Assembly (NCBI GenBank): GCA_029339505.1
Contig: JAQISU010000081.1
Span: forward strand, 18,328,001-18,392,000
DNA length: 64,000 nt
Direction of reading: 5' to 3'
Origin: Unio delphinus
Taxonomy: Eukaryota; Mollusca; Bivalvia; Unionida; Unionidae
Shown: positions 40,290 through 53,038 of the stretch, one piece after another
Layout: the number at the start of each line of letters is the position of its first letter
Position numbering within the stretch: the stretch's first letter is position 1
Notes under the pieces: generated by a model
Database searches by the model: none
The model's input: only the letters and a program-made list of their open reading frames with translations
Told to the model about the DNA's origin: nothing
Position numbers and translations under genes: made by a program

Positions 40290-42935
40290 AAGTAACAACG
40301 TGTTCATTAAAATTGTGCTTTACCACTAAAGTTTACTTCTACTGATTTTTCCAGATTTACTGCCAAACGACTAACTATATAACTTGCCAAAAAATGAGGA
40401 CTGAGATTCAGAAATGAATATTTAAAAAAATACCAGCCATTGTTTATCTTGAACAATTTTTTTGCTCCAATGTAATGGAAAAAATAACCCACTATATTCA
40501 ATATATTAGCTAAAAGAACAAAATTTCTTGCAGTAAAAAGAAACAAACCCTGCTTACAAAGAAAGAAAACAGTCCATGCCCTTCCCCAATAGCAAGTCAT
40601 AAAAGACTATGAAGAGATTGTGTGTCCAGATATTATCTCCCTTGATTTGGCTCTCTATTCATTATACTGTTGTTGTGAGCTCTTGCTAACATTAACTAAC
40701 AGGGTACATAAGAAAAGTGATAACCCAAATGCACCTTGTTTTAGATTTCTGATTAGCCCCAATGTGACTTTGCTTTACAAGATAAATTGTTCAGACAGTT
40801 AAGCTTTACACATCTGCAGTTTTAACTTCATACTTTCATTTTGGTGTGTCTGCTGATAATTCAAACCAGGGAGAGGGCCACATTAAATTTAATCACCATA
40901 AATTTTGCTAATTGGATACACTTGCCATTAGTCAGTCTAAAGCAGACTGTTTAACATCTCATAATTTCATCACTGTGATGGAGCACTTTCATCACTTTAT
41001 AAAATGGAACCAATCTCGTTATGCTACCTGGATACAACTACTTTAACATTCAACTACCATACAGACTGGCATACACCTCCTCATTATCTAATCATGTGAA
41101 GGATCCGCTGCCTGTACGCAGATAAAAAATCAAGCCATTCTGAATATTAACATTTACAAAACTAATTGTGGTCCTTTTCCCCCCTTCTCTTATATATCAT
41201 TATTATTCAAATATGAAAATAACCTGTACAAGGAGACATAAAATGATGTATTTTTGTAATATATATGGTATAAAATCAATAATAGCTATAAAAGGAATTT
41301 ATACTTTAGTCTCAATGTTTGTTAGATCCATGACTGTTTCACATTAGAAAAATAAAAGCTACCTAAAACAGAAAAACATCAATAAAATTTGTAAGCCTGA
41401 TTTAACTGAAACCAATTAAATTTCTTGACATATGACACCTTAGGGAATTAATTTTGATGTTTGTCATCAGCACATAAAGAACACAGAAATCTCTTTTGAT
41501 TCATTATTTGCTGCCATTAATAATTATACATGAAGCAAGAATAATGAAAAGCAGTAGTATTAATTTGCAACTCAAATCTATACAAGATATATACTTTATA
41601 TCAAATAATAAAATATACCTTCATACAGGTAACCATGTTAAAGCTGTACTATGAGCAGTGTTAGAGCTTCCAACCCATAATTCAAAAGGTTATGGGTCTG
41701 ATAATAAAAATGTCAATAAAACCAAAAAAAAAGACAAATGAAAGTGATTTACATTTTAAAAAATTTTGACCCAGTTTTGGGCTTCATTTGTCTAGACCTA
41801 CACAAACAGGTGTCACTCTAAAAATAGAATATGAATGACCAGAATTTCTGGAAGTATTTAATTAAATCCCATCCAAGTAGGAATCAAATAAGTCCATACC
41901 TTTTCTTTGCAAATGGAGACAAATAATTGGAATTTGCATTATGGATATGATACCAAAAATGTTACACCTGTTTAAAACAGACAAGCTTGTGTGACAACAT
42001 CCAGGATATTATTGTTACCTTTTCTCTGCTAACGACAATTAAAATGTATCTTATTTCAAGGTATCTTATTATACAAAGACTATTGTTTCACATGTAAGGT
42101 TGCCATGGTCCAAAGGCAATAAAGATGGAGACATGAGAAAGTCTTGTAATATATGGCAGATGTGTTGGACAGAAAACAATAAAGTCCAGAACCCAGGGAG
42201 GTCAGGTGCCCTGTCCATCCAATTTGTTAAAGAGAGACAAAGAAACTTGCAACAAACAACAAAGTTTCCTGGAATATTCCAAGATGTAAAGACATGGGAG
42301 ACAAGAGTAAATAGTGAAAACCTGTGCAGACATCACTTTGTGCAGACATCATATGGTCCGAGATTGATAAGAGGATCATCATGGTGGAAATGACCTGCCA
42401 TTGGAAATAACAAATGAAAGAGGCATATGAAAGAAAAACAGATCAATAACAGGAACTGTGTCGAAAGCCATTCAGCAAAAGAATGGAAAACTTGGTGCCT
42501 TCCACTTGAAGTTAAGGGTGCTGGGAGTTTCAATGGACATGTTGGATGTTAATTATGCTTACAGAATTACCAGGTAGATGAAGAACACAGGAAATATCTG
42601 TGCAGATACTGAGCAAGGCTGCATAAAAGAGTGTCCAGTTTGATCTGGCTTAGATGTGATGAAAAGAACTGGCAGCTAAAACAGATGAGAAAAATCTGAT
42701 CAACACTGTCGCCTCAACATTGGAAGGTAAATCACGATAAGGGATGCGCTACATGTGGAAGGATGGGAACTTGGCTAATGATGTCTGCAAATGCATAGTC
42801 CAAATGTTTATTGACATTGTAATTTCATTTAAAAAGACATCTAGTCCAAAACCCGTAATAATGCCACTAATGATATTTGGAATTTATACTGTTGTAAGTT
42901 TCAAGCACAAATGTTTTGTCTCACTTGCAGAGCAT
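40290..42935. other. No confirmed feature
   Basis: A weak tRNA-like fold is suggested at 41655-41705 (TTATGGGTCTGAT resembling a B box). A 97-codon plus-strand frame at 42100-42393 is purine-rich and non-repetitive but has no recognised domain; the region 42090-42740 may be a decayed unknown transposon. Confidence 0.35.

Positions 42936-42938
<3 letters not shown>

Positions 42939-43003
<65 letters not shown>
42939..43003. repeat. (AAT)n microsatellite, tail of LINE on minus strand
   Basis: About 21 units directly abutting the 3' end of the minus-strand LINE that follows. Confidence 0.9.
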
Positions 43004-43005
<2 letters not shown>

Positions 43006-44330
43006 CTTTATTTGAAGAAAAAGCTCATTTGGTCAAGTGACAAATCTTCCATGAGACTTTGAACAGTTACATATATATGATGTACCTTTCTTACAAAACT
43101 GTTGTCTTAGACAACAGTGCCATCAGAAACTAAATTGATCCAGAACTACCTTAAAATATGTACAAGGCACTAAAGATACATACATACAGAATTCATACAA
43201 AGATTCATAGTGAACTTGCATATGTCATTACAGGTTTAGACATGAGAAAAATAATTTTTTTAAAAAGAGTAGTACATGTACATGTAGTAATTAGACAAAA
43301 TCATACAAATGATTATTTTTGTACATGTTGACCAAGATGCTTCTTAAAATGTTTGGATGCGTCAGCTGACATTAAAAAGTTGAAAGAAATTCCATAGTTT
43401 GGTTCCAGAAAAGCCAAACTCTACCCACTTTTATAAATTAAAGGAACCTGAGCTTTTTAATTTTTTTTTTACTTTATGAAAGTCCTGATTTAATTTAGTA
43501 CCAAACACATGGCCAGTTATACTTTATGAAAGTCCCGATTTAATTTAGTACCAAACACATGGCCAGTTATACTTTATGAAAGTCCCGATTTAATTTAGTA
43601 CCAAACACATGGCCAGTTATACTTTATGAAAGTCCTGATTTAATTATAGTACCAAACACATGGCCAGTTATACTTTACACAAGTCCTGATTTAATTTGGT
43701 ACCAAACACATGACCAATTATACTTTACACAAGTCCTGATTTAATTTAGTACCAAACACAAGGCCAGTTATACTTTATGAAAGTCCTGATTTAATTTGGT
43801 ACCAAACACATGGCCAGTTATATATAATCCATGTCCTAATTTAATTTAGTACCAAACACATGGCCAGTTATACTGGACACAAGTCCTGATTTAATTTAAT
43901 ATCAAACACATGGCCAGTTATACTTTATGAAAGTCCTGATTTAATTTAGTACCAAACACATGGCCAGTTGTACTTTACACAAACACATGTCAATTTGATC
44001 TTTTGTTACAAAATGTTGTGTCAGCTGTAAACATGTTAGTGGCGGATATATCAAGATGATATTATAAATTATTGGTGTACTAGCAGAAAGAGTAAGGGTA
44101 AAAAAATGGATCCTTGTGGAACACCTATCTATTAGTTCCTTATCTGAATATTTATTTAAAATGGAAACTACTTCCTGTCAGCATCACTGTTCTGATGTTG
44201 TTGGCATAGGAGTTAATTTTAAGTTTTTCAATTTCAGTTTCTCTAAGAAACTGTCCAGTCATGAAATTTGATTGATGTTACTTACTTTCTACACTCAAAG
44301 CTCAGTTTCTATATGAAAACCTTCCAAAAC
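43003..44330 (-). mobile_element. Decayed CR1/L2-like LINE 3' half
   Basis: Minus-strand translation shows IGVPQGSIFLPLLFLL near 44100-44135, a degraded catalytic box (MFTADTTF for FADDT) near 44010-44035, and the C-terminal motif FSGTKLWNFFQ with SADASKHFKKHLGQHVQ near 43330-43420. A 3' noncoding part then ends at the (ATT)n tail. Stops and shifts are frequent. The thumb region between the RT box and the C-terminal motif is replaced by a 50-bp minisatellite. Confidence 0.75.
43471..43985. repeat. 50-bp minisatellite inside a LINE, about 10 copies
   Basis: The unit is ACTTTATGAAAGTCCTGATT, TAATTTAGTACCAAACACAT, GGCCAGTTAT. The first three copies are almost identical; later copies swap ACTTTATGAA for ACTTTACACA. 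Confidence 0.95.
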
Positions 44331-44389
44331 CAGTGGATATTATATTATTACATTGTTTTTATTACATTAATTAAAATGGTACTATACTG

Positions 44390-44417
44390 AGTAGGTAGGT
44401 AGGTAGGTAGGTAGGTA
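44390..44417. repeat. (TAGG)n microsatellite
   Basis: Six to seven GTAG units. Confidence 0.9.
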
Positions 44418-44480
44418 ATGACTGAATAGTTATAATCACAGGAATTTCACACTGGAGTAATATGAGGATTTTCAACAAAT

Positions 44481-44733
44481 GGGTGGCCCAGAGTGGACCC
44501 ATGACCTAAAGTGCTTTCCGTTAAGGATCACTGCCGTCTCACTTCTGTCTGCGTGGGTTCGAGTCTAAGATTCAGTTAATGTAGTTATGTGAGAAAGCTT
44601 GCCAGTAGCTTCTTGTGGGTCAGTGGTTCTTACTGGGGGTATTCCCGGGTTCTTCCTCCACCAATAATACTGACTGCCATGTATAGCCTATCGTGTGCTG
44701 AAAAATGGCGTCAAACCCTAAAACAACAACAAT
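44481..44733 (+). mobile_element. SINE-A copy 4
   Basis: Full length with (AAC)n tail. The A box is mutated (GAGTGGACCCATGACC), so the internal promoter is probably dead. Confidence 0.85.
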
Positions 44734-44734
44734 A

Positions 44735-46130
44735 ATTTCCTACAAAGGTTCAAAATGTCCAGCATGTTGAGTTTGTTAGTAATACAATTTGTGGACTTTT
44801 CAACGAGTCTTTGTCAAGCTCTATATCTTTTTCTCAGCTAAAAGACTTTAAGATTCACAGGGTTTCTGTTTCATTAGAATTTACACAGTAGTAGAACTAA
44901 ACAAAATGGAACCAGGGGACCTAACACACAGTAGTAAAACTATAGAACATGGAACCCAGAGGGCCTATAATGCACACAGGCCATGTGCTGGAATAATTTC
45001 CTAACTGGTTCCATTCTTGGCAAACCTACCGTACTATATGTATTATCACTAATATTTACATATGGAACATTCCACATCAGGTAAAAACCATTAAGAGTGT
45101 TATCCAACTGTTAGACTTTACAACTTTACAGCAGTACATGTAATCAATTACATTCATGGCAATGCTTTTAGCCAAGGCAGTCATAATATGTAACTACCAG
45201 TACTTGAGGAAATAGATCAGATATCAATACACCAGACCTGAAAAACTCAAAAGGACTCTTGACATCTGGGATGCAAATGAATGCATAAGCAGCCAAGCAG
45301 CAGTGGGGGACAGATATAAGATTTAGATGCTGTTTAGAGACAGACATCATTCTCATATATGGTGAAGAAATGGCTGGCCTAGGACACTGAAAAAGTCACA
45401 AGCTTTATCTAGAGCATCCGTTGGTTTGGGAGCAGACCATTTGTCTCGAAAAACTAAAAGTGTCATCCACACCATATGAATTTTGGACAGCTCCATGGTA
45501 CAGCAATAAACTGGATGTGGATTATGTGGTAAATTTTAGCAGACTAAATTGGAATGTAGATATGGACAACATCTTGATTATCTAAGTACTGACCATAACA
45601 ACAAGGCTCATTTACAGCAATAAGAAGAAAGTAATAATACCACATTCAACTGTGGTGACTATTGTTAGTACAGTAGTATGGATAGAATTATCAACCTGTA
45701 CCTTTTTAAAAGTTGTTGTTGACAACTTCAATAACAGGAGTAGTGAAAAAAAAGTACTCTTATCATTCAACACACAAACATTTCTGACTGTAATAATTTT
45801 GCTTGTAAATATGATTCAGCTGCCTTTGCTTCTGGGATGAATCCAAATTACACAATGGACTCTCCAGTTTCTCATCCAGATACTTTTCCAACCAATGTTG
45901 CTGATGATGAAGTGAACAGAAATAATACTTTTATCAGTCTAGCTGAAAGAAATTTGTTGTAAAGAAAGAGATTGATAACCTTTGACTAACAAAGAGGAGC
46001 TAAAGGAAATCCTAAAATAATACACATTACATAGCTCTACAAATAGCAGATCTAACAACATATATAGTAGTATCATAATATATTTGAATGCACTCCTCCA
46101 ATTAGTGGATGTTACCACATACCAATACTG
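44735..46130. other. No confirmed feature
   Basis: Possible far 5' part of the LINE that is clear from 46.9 kb, but no endonuclease motif could be recognised. No gene is called. Confidence 0.35.
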
Positions 46131-46135
46131 TATTT

Positions 46136-46268
46136 TATTCTCTTAAGTCTAACTGCAAACTGTACAGACCCAGATCTGCCAGCACATAATGTACCAGCAG
46201 AATAATTATGCATTGGCAGATCAGAGTCTATGTTGTTTGCAGTGGGACTCAAATTACAAGTTAGTACA
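46136..46268. mobile_element. Foldback MITE family C, copy 6
   Basis: Left TCTTAAGTCTAACTGCAAAC and inverted right GTTTGCAGTGGGACTC. The interior has CCAGATCTGCCAGCACATAA. Confidence 0.7.
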
Positions 46269-46684
46269 TAGGGTAATATTCATATCAGTTCTTTCATGTA
46301 CTACATACTATGGCCATGTGACTCATCAATGAGCTCTGCCCCTGGGTGGCTGGATTACACACGACCATTGTGGACAGCAGATGATATTGCTTATATTTAT
46401 CAAAATCAACTAAAAAATTTTATTCTCAACTGGAATAAAATAATGTTCAACATTTTTTTTAACAATATGATAAAGATTTATGAACATTTGTAAAGTTTTA
46501 GAAATTTATATTACTGAGTTGCATCACTACCATTTATGTTGCTGTCCACTGTGGCTACCATGCGACAGCAAGATCTCATTCAGTTTACTTATGTGAACAA
46601 TTACAACAAAGAAGGTATATGGTCCAAGTCTGGATTCAGAGCTCAATGTTTAGGACTTAGTGAAACTAAACAAGCTTGACAACA

Positions 46685-46911
46685 AAGCCCTGAGTGGCCG
46701 AGTGGTCTAAAGCACTCATCACTGTGGATCACTGCCATCTCAACTCTTTCTGTGTGGGTTCGAGTCTCAGGCTTTGCTAACGTGGACATGTGAGAAAGCT
46801 TGCCAGTAGCTTCTCGGGCTTTTCCAGAGTTCTTCCTCCAATAGGTATACTGGCTGCCATGTAAAGCCTATCTTGTACTGAAAAATGGCATTAAACCCTA
46901 CAACACAACAA
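46685..46911 (+). mobile_element. SINE-A copy 5
   Basis: Head intact (CTGAGTGGCCGAGTGGTCTA). The body has an internal deletion after CTTCTCGGG. A short ACAACAAAG-like duplication flanks it. It sits at the 5' edge of the plus-strand LINE. Confidence 0.85.
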
Positions 46912-46912
46912 A

Positions 46913-48118
46913 GCATAAAAAACACAGACTCAACAACTAAAATAATCTTTTCAACATTGTGATGTAAAAAGTTTGGTAAATGATCTACATGACGTGGCAT
47001 GGAATGTGATGTAAGTCATAGCTGATACGATAATATACAGGATATATGGTCAGAGATTTTCTTTGATGCTGTCAATAAACCTGCTCCTGTCATAACTCAC
47101 AGGAAACTTCATGACCACCAGCATGAACTTGCCACACCAGGAATCATGAATGCAATATGAGGAGATTGATTGAAGTTATTAGATAAGAATAGACAAAAAT
47201 GTATTTTAAAAAAAGGTAAGCAAGCTTATAAGACAGAGAAAAACATGACCTTGAGCACATCCCAAAGCTTTCCAGAAAATTGAAAATTGTAAGGACTTGG
47301 GGACAGGAAAGATTGAAAAGGTACAGCTGAGTGTCAAATCTTAAAATACATTATAAATTATAAATCAATCATTGAATCTGAAGAAATGGCTAACATGTTT
47401 AACAATAAGATTTTGCAATACATTTACTGCATATAAAATAACAGAACCCAATGATGTGATAATCTGAAAACTGCCAAGGTCATACCAGTTCACATTAAGT
47501 CCATGATGATATGAATATCAGGCTAATACCCATTTTCTATGCTTTTTTAAAATTGCTTAAAAACATGCATGCATTTGTGATTCCCCTATGATTTACCTTA
47601 TTAATCATAATCTTCTACATGAAATTCAGTTTGGTTATAAAGTATTCACGTAAAACAGCAATTTCATGACTGATCAATGGCTGAAAGTTGCAGATCAAGG
47701 TACATTAGTGGGTTCCAGGTTACGTAGCTGATTTTAGGGAAAATAATTTGATGATAATGATATACTGTTGCAAAATATTCATCTACAAGACCTTATCATA
47801 GAACTGGTTCTAGTAATATCTAATGATTATTTGCAACAAGTCACAACTGATGGGCAATTATCAGAGAAAAGAATGATGCAAAATAAAGTTTCCCTGTTAT
47901 CAATGTGAGGCCTTTATTATTCCTGCTATTTATAAATGCCTTGCTAATTTTTAAAATAGGCAATGAAATTACATCTATAGACTTGTAATTACATGTATAC
48001 TAATGATATTGTAAAGATTCACAAATTTCAAATTATGAACTAAAATCAAATACTACAGACAGTTCTCTACAAATTCTGGATTCAATTAAGAATTCAAGGA
48101 TGGGTCTATTTTCTACAG
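46913..48118 (+). mobile_element. Decayed CR1/L2-like LINE, linker and reverse transcriptase
   Basis: Plus-strand pieces in several frames are in the order expected of the family: VNDLHDVAWNV and FFDAVNKPAPVITHRKLHDH (linker), AKVIPVHIKS, HEIQFGYKVFT, DQWLKVADQGTLVG, FDDNDILLQNIHLQDLI, VTTDGQLSEKRM, and a degraded YTNDIVKIHK catalytic box. It is heavily broken. A SINE-A follows directly at 48119, so the 3' part is missing or displaced. Confidence 0.7.
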
Positions 48119-48371
48119 AGGGGCCCTGAGTGGCCGAGTGGTGTAAAGCACTCTCCATTATGGATCACTGCCATCTCACCTCTGTCTGCATGGGTTCAAG
48201 TCTAAGATTCGGCTAATGTAGTTATGTGAGAAAGCTTGCCAGTAGCTTTTCGTGGGTCGGTGGCTCTTTCCGGTGGTTTTTTCCCATGTTCTTCCTCCAC
48301 CAATAATACTGGTCGCCATGTATAGCCTATCGTATGCTGACAAATGGCGTCAAACACTACAACAACAACAA
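48119..48371 (+). mobile_element. SINE-A copy 6
   Basis: Full length with (AAC)n tail, inserted at the 3' edge of the recognisable LINE. Confidence 0.9.
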
Positions 48372-48427
48372 TCAGTATGAGATATGTACTTATCCTCTTT
48401 AACACCTTAAGATCCCTTTGATAAATA

Positions 48428-48908
48428 TATATACTCGCTTATTCTGCAAACTGCACAGACCCAGATATGCCAGTGCATTATTCAAATCTGCTGGTGCATA
48501 ATGTGACACCAGATCTGCATCTGTGCAGTTTGCAGTATCAGTAGAATGAACAATATAAACCCTGATCTGCAGGTGCATTATGCAGAAATGGATCTTTTTG
48601 CTGGTTGCAGTTTAACTCCTGCCTGGTGTCAGGATAATGTATCTAGGTGGGACACCATGCTACATGTCTGCAGCATGATGCCCCACTTGACATCACTATA
48701 TATCTGCCATACTGCAGACATTGTAGTGATATGACTGTTTTTAAATGTTCAAAAATCCAAATTACACACACACACAGTTTCGTCATAACTGGTCTTCAGC
48801 AAGTATAAGTTAATTTTCCTAGTAGAACAAACAATATAGACCCTGATCTGCAGGTGCATTATGCTACAGCAGATCTGGATCTTTGTTGGTTGTAGTTTAA
48901 CTCCACAT
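48428..48908. mobile_element. Foldback MITE family C, copies 7 and 8, flanking a SINE-B fragment
   Basis: A C element at 48428-48618 and a second partial copy at 48797-48908 share TGATCTGCAGGTGCATTATG and GTTGCAGTTTAACTCC-like ends. A SINE-B fragment lies between them. Confidence 0.65.
48619..48777 (+). mobile_element. SINE-B copy 4, 5'-truncated
   Basis: Starts within the body (GCCTGGTGTCAGGATAATGT) and ends in a (CA)7 tail. Confidence 0.8.
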
Positions 48909-49600
48909 GTTTCTTCTTCCATCACTAGTATAAAACTATCAAAATAAAGAGAGAAAATTGCAAAGCACTGCTGTGTGACAGTCAATGTAGCCAGCAGAAA
49001 TAAGACATTGTCATATTGGCTTATTATCACTGATGTTCTTAAGTTTCCAACCAAAACCTTCGGTTGAATATTTTTCTCTTGAATTTAGTGTTTTGAATAG
49101 CTTGTAAATGGTACATCTCTGATATGATATGCAACAGCCCATTGGCCTCAATATGCTTTCTATGCTATTTTTATATACCCTAGGGAGCACTGGTCATTGT
49201 CTCAGAAAAATTATAGTTGTGACAAGTTAAGAATATTTCTCCTAAATAACTGTTTAAATGATCAGAATGGTAATTTCAATTACTGTATATATCTAATTTG
49301 CTGTGAACATTATGAAAATCATTTTCTTTTGTTTGCTTCCTTGAAAGTTTTCATTGTGTCTCGGTGAACTCGTCCACATCGTTAACTGTATCATCTCTTC
49401 TTTCAAATGGACAAAAACAGCTTGCTACATTCATCCACAAAAAAATCTTAAAATCCAAATGCTAAAACTACTACACTTACTTGTTTGTTTACAAAAGTGC
49501 AGTATAGTTCCTAATATAGACGATACTATTTTTAGACATGTGTTGTGTTGTATAAAACCCTATAGTATGAAAAAATGCTGCATAAATCTGACAATCACAG

Positions 49601-49674
49601 ACACTTGATTCTGGGTAAATTAATGTATACACTCACCATATATCATATACATTAATTTACCCAGAATCAAGTGT
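49601..49674. other. Perfect 29-bp inverted repeat with 16-bp loop
   Basis: The left arm 49601-49629 (ACACTTGATTCTGGGTAAAT plus TAATGTATA) is matched without error by the inverted arm 49646-49674. The spacer is CACTCACCATATATCA. The 74-bp unit would fold into one long hairpin. No relation to the other families in the window is seen. Confidence 0.95.
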
Positions 49675-49729
49675 ATGTGCTGATAATGTAAAGTTAACAG
49701 AGAACAAAATTAGGATATAGTAATCTGTG

Positions 49730-50615
49730 CAAATTACCTATACTAAAATCTATGCTTTTTCCCTCACCTATAATTTAATGCAAATTCCCATTACTATATT
49801 TAAATGCAAATTCCCTATGCATGTACTTACATTTATGAAAATTCCCTATATTATAATCAATGCTGATTCCCTATACTGTACTATAATCTTTTCAAATATA
49901 CTAAAATCTTGGCAAATTCTCTGTACAATAATAATCTGTGCAATTTTCCAATAGAATAATCTAATGCAAATTCTATACACATGTACTTAATCTAATGCAA
50001 ATTCCCTATTTTATAATCTCTACAAATTCCCTATACATGTACTATGATATGTGCAAATTCTCTATACTAAAATCTTTACTATTCCCCTTACTATAATATG
50101 TGCAAATTCCCTATCCAATAATTTTATGCAAATTTCCTATACTATAATGTGTGCAAATACCCCATACTATAATCTGTGCAAATTTCCTATATATTAATCT
50201 GTGCAAATTTCCTATACTATAATGTGTGCAAATACCCCATACTATAATCTGTGCAAATTTCCTATATATTAATCTGTGCAAATTCCCAATACTATAAACT
50301 GTGCAAATACTCTTTGCTGTAATATGCGCAAATTCCATGTACCTATATTCCAATGCAAATTCCCTATACTATAACCTGTGCAGATTCCCTGTACTATAAT
50401 CTGTGCAAATTCCTTATACTCTAATCATATACTAATTCCCTGTACACTATATAACACTAATTCCCTGATTTTTAATGTAATGCAAATTCTCTATACAATA
50501 ATCTAATGTAAATTCCCAATGCATGTACTAACATCAATGCAAATTCTCTATACTGTACTGATACCTATGCTGCTTCCGTATAGTATATAATCGGTGCAAA
50601 TTCCCTATATTAAAA
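49730..50615. repeat. 25-bp minisatellite with 75-bp higher-order unit
   Basis: The unit is CTGTGCAAATTCCCTATACT plus ATAAT, about 30 copies. At 50143-50290 three-unit blocks of 75 bp repeat almost perfectly. The minus strand is open across them (repeat of GNLHRLIYRKFAQIIVWGIC) only because 75 is a multiple of three. Confidence 0.9.
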
Positions 50616-50639
50616 CTCAATGAAGATTTTCTATATTAT

Positions 50640-51813
50640 AATCTGGATGTATATATATATATATGGCTACCATGTATGACCTATAATGTGCTGAAAATGG
50701 TATTTTTTTTAATATAAAAAAATATACTAGTACCTGTTTCTGGTAGATAACATGAAAGTTATTTCTTGAAACAACAACAATGGCCATCCAATTTTCACAT
50801 AGTAAATCCAAGTTTCGTTCAAATCACTAACAAATTTTTCAAAACAAAATCAACCAAGACCATTACACAATATCTTTTTTTTTTTTTTTTTTTTTTTGTT
50901 TGTTTGAGGTCAACTGACCTCTTGAGCTAGGTATGTGGCCTTCATTACTGTATCAATAACTCCGACATTCCAACCCCCTCAGATCACATTGATAAGCGTG
51001 ACTGTCTACCCTGATAATCTTTTTGGACTTTGTATTTTGCTTGGTTGATTATTAAAAGGGGCTTCAATGAGTCAACTATACAAATGGCAAAAAATACTTG
51101 AATGTTTCATTAAGTACACTATTGAAATGAAGGACATTTCATGGTAGTTCCCACAGGAACCTGAGCTTTTTTTAAAGCATATACATGTCAACTAAGCTTC
51201 CTGTAATGAATCAAAGAATAACTTCGTGACTTAAGCCGGCAAATTTCCTATTAAACTTGTAAGTGGACTAGGTTATTTTAACCTGTCACACATAACAGGC
51301 CCTGCTCTGCTTATTGTTTCAGTAATCAATACCACTATCTCCCATAATTCTCAAAATTATAGTCAAATTGGAGTTGGATCAAATACCCAGCAAACTTTGG
51401 CAAGCTATATGTGTGTGTGTGGGTAAGAATGTGAGAGGTCAATAACTTGAACATTTACCGTAAGCAGTGTAACAGTCTGTAGTGGCTAAGTTTAACAAAG
51501 TTTATAAAAGTGTTTGCAACTGATAAGGCAAGTTTGTGCTAATAAATCTTTTTCGCAGTTTTAAAAACCAATAAGTATACAATTCCTAATGATTGGCATT
51601 TCATTTCATGACCATTTTTTTGTATATACAACAGAGGGTGGGAGGAAAATTTTATATAACATACAATAAAGGAGTAACTATTTAACCCCAGGGCAGGAAT
51701 AATTGGTTATTTGCAGTAGATCTCAAGTCATCTGCTTTAATGCTTGATAATTTGGTTAATGTTAAATGTTATATTTATGTGGCATAACAATTTGGCATGG
51801 CTATATGCTGACC
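50640..51813. other. No gene; short low-complexity tracts
   Basis: (AT)n at 50649-50664 and a T-rich run at 50873-50897. Otherwise nothing is recognised. Confidence 0.5.
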
Positions 51814-51848
<35 letters not shown>

Positions 51849-52530
51849 TATAATAATAATAATGAGGACTTTATATAGAGCCTAATCTTTAAAAGCTCTA
51901 AGCGCTTTACATCATCAATAATGATATGACTACACTACAGAACAACAAATGACAAAAACAATGAAACTGGAAAACATAAAAATATGCTGAAAATATATAA
52001 GATACAAAACATGATTAGGGCGCGCTAAGTTTGTCCCTGCAGTCGAAACAGGTGAGTCTTGAGAGCACTCTTAAAAGGGACCACTGTGTCTTTGTGTCTA
52101 ATTTCAATGGGCAATTCGTTCCATGTCGCCGGGCCCTGGTATGCAAACGAACATTGTCCATATGACTTTGTTTTCACCTTGGGAACAATGAGTATACGAT
52201 TATCAGAAGAAGAGCATAAGGATCTAGCTGGTGTATACACATGGGTTAGGCTGGATAGGTATGTTGGACTGGAGTCTGTCATTGAAATATAGCACAGAGA
52301 ACAAATTTTGTGTTTGATTCTGTATCGAATCGATAGCCAGTGTAGGGTACAGAGCAGTGGTGAGGTGTGCTCTGATCGAGGTACTCTAAAGATGATCCGC
52401 GCAGCTGTGTTTTGAACTTTTTGAAGTTTCTGGAGTAAATATTGTGACGAACCAGTCATAATTGAGTTACAATAGTAGAGAAGATTGGTTACAGACCCAG
52501 TGATAATCTTCGTTTCATTTACACTGAATA
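51814..52530 (-). mobile_element. CR1/L2-like LINE 3' end with (AAT)n tail (family D copy 1)
   Basis: The minus-strand frame 52585-52025 encodes the C-terminal region of a LINE reverse transcriptase: LYYCNSIMTGSSQYLLQKLQ, KVQNTAARIIFRVPRSEHTS, LLCTLHWLSIRYRIKHKICS, LTHVYTPARSLCSSSDNRIL, TWNELPIEIRHK, and FKSALKTHLFRLQGQT at the stop. About 160 residues are uninterrupted. A 3' UTR (ending CTTTATATAGAGCC region) leads to the (ATT)n tail at 51863-51814. The element is 5' truncated at about 52530; the first codons of the open frame lie outside it. Confidence 0.85.
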
Positions 52531-52589
52531 GAAAATGAAAATGCAAAAAAAAGAAAAACTCATTTATATTGAAGGAATGAGGCATAATT

Positions 52590-53035
52590 TGTATTAAAAC
52601 AACAATAGGTGATCATGAACCAAAAGCTAAAGATAACTGAGTAAAAAAAGATAGCATTACAAATTGACAAACAGTAGTACTGGTTGTAATTTTGCCACCA
52701 TAAATACTCTACCAGCAATGCAATATGTCAACTTTATTTACACCACTTCTAGTATGTGATGTCACACTGAAGAAAGCTTAAAGCGATTCACTCTTTGAGA
52801 ATCAGCAATGGATAAGTTCTTTCAAAATCATTACATGCATATGAAATATTTAATATTTAAGTTTCAACATTATGTTTAGTTTTTTTGTTTCAATGCTGAA
52901 GTGCAAAACAACAATAAGAAAAGGATCTGATGTAACCTTATCAATAATAATTAATATTTTACTATGATCTTGTTAATTTGGTGTCTTATGACACAGCAAC
53001 ACACATGAATAGCAATGTCAAGATGTGCCAAAACA
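52590..53035. other. No feature recognised
   Basis: AT-rich sequence. Confidence 0.5.
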
Positions 53036-53038
53036 CAT

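Noticed and set aside
40307..40600. 97-codon minus-strand frame rich in aromatic and hydrophobic residues
   Set aside because: No domain, no splice signals in phase with the EGF-ligand gene, and composition expected from AT-rich DNA.
42100..42393. 97-codon plus-strand frame
   Set aside because: Non-repetitive and somewhat protein-like, but no motif, no splice signals and no neighbour; left as an unexplained region.
50111..50353. Repetitive 80-codon open frame on the minus strand
   Set aside because: It is the 75-bp higher-order unit of the 25-bp array; no start context or splice signals.
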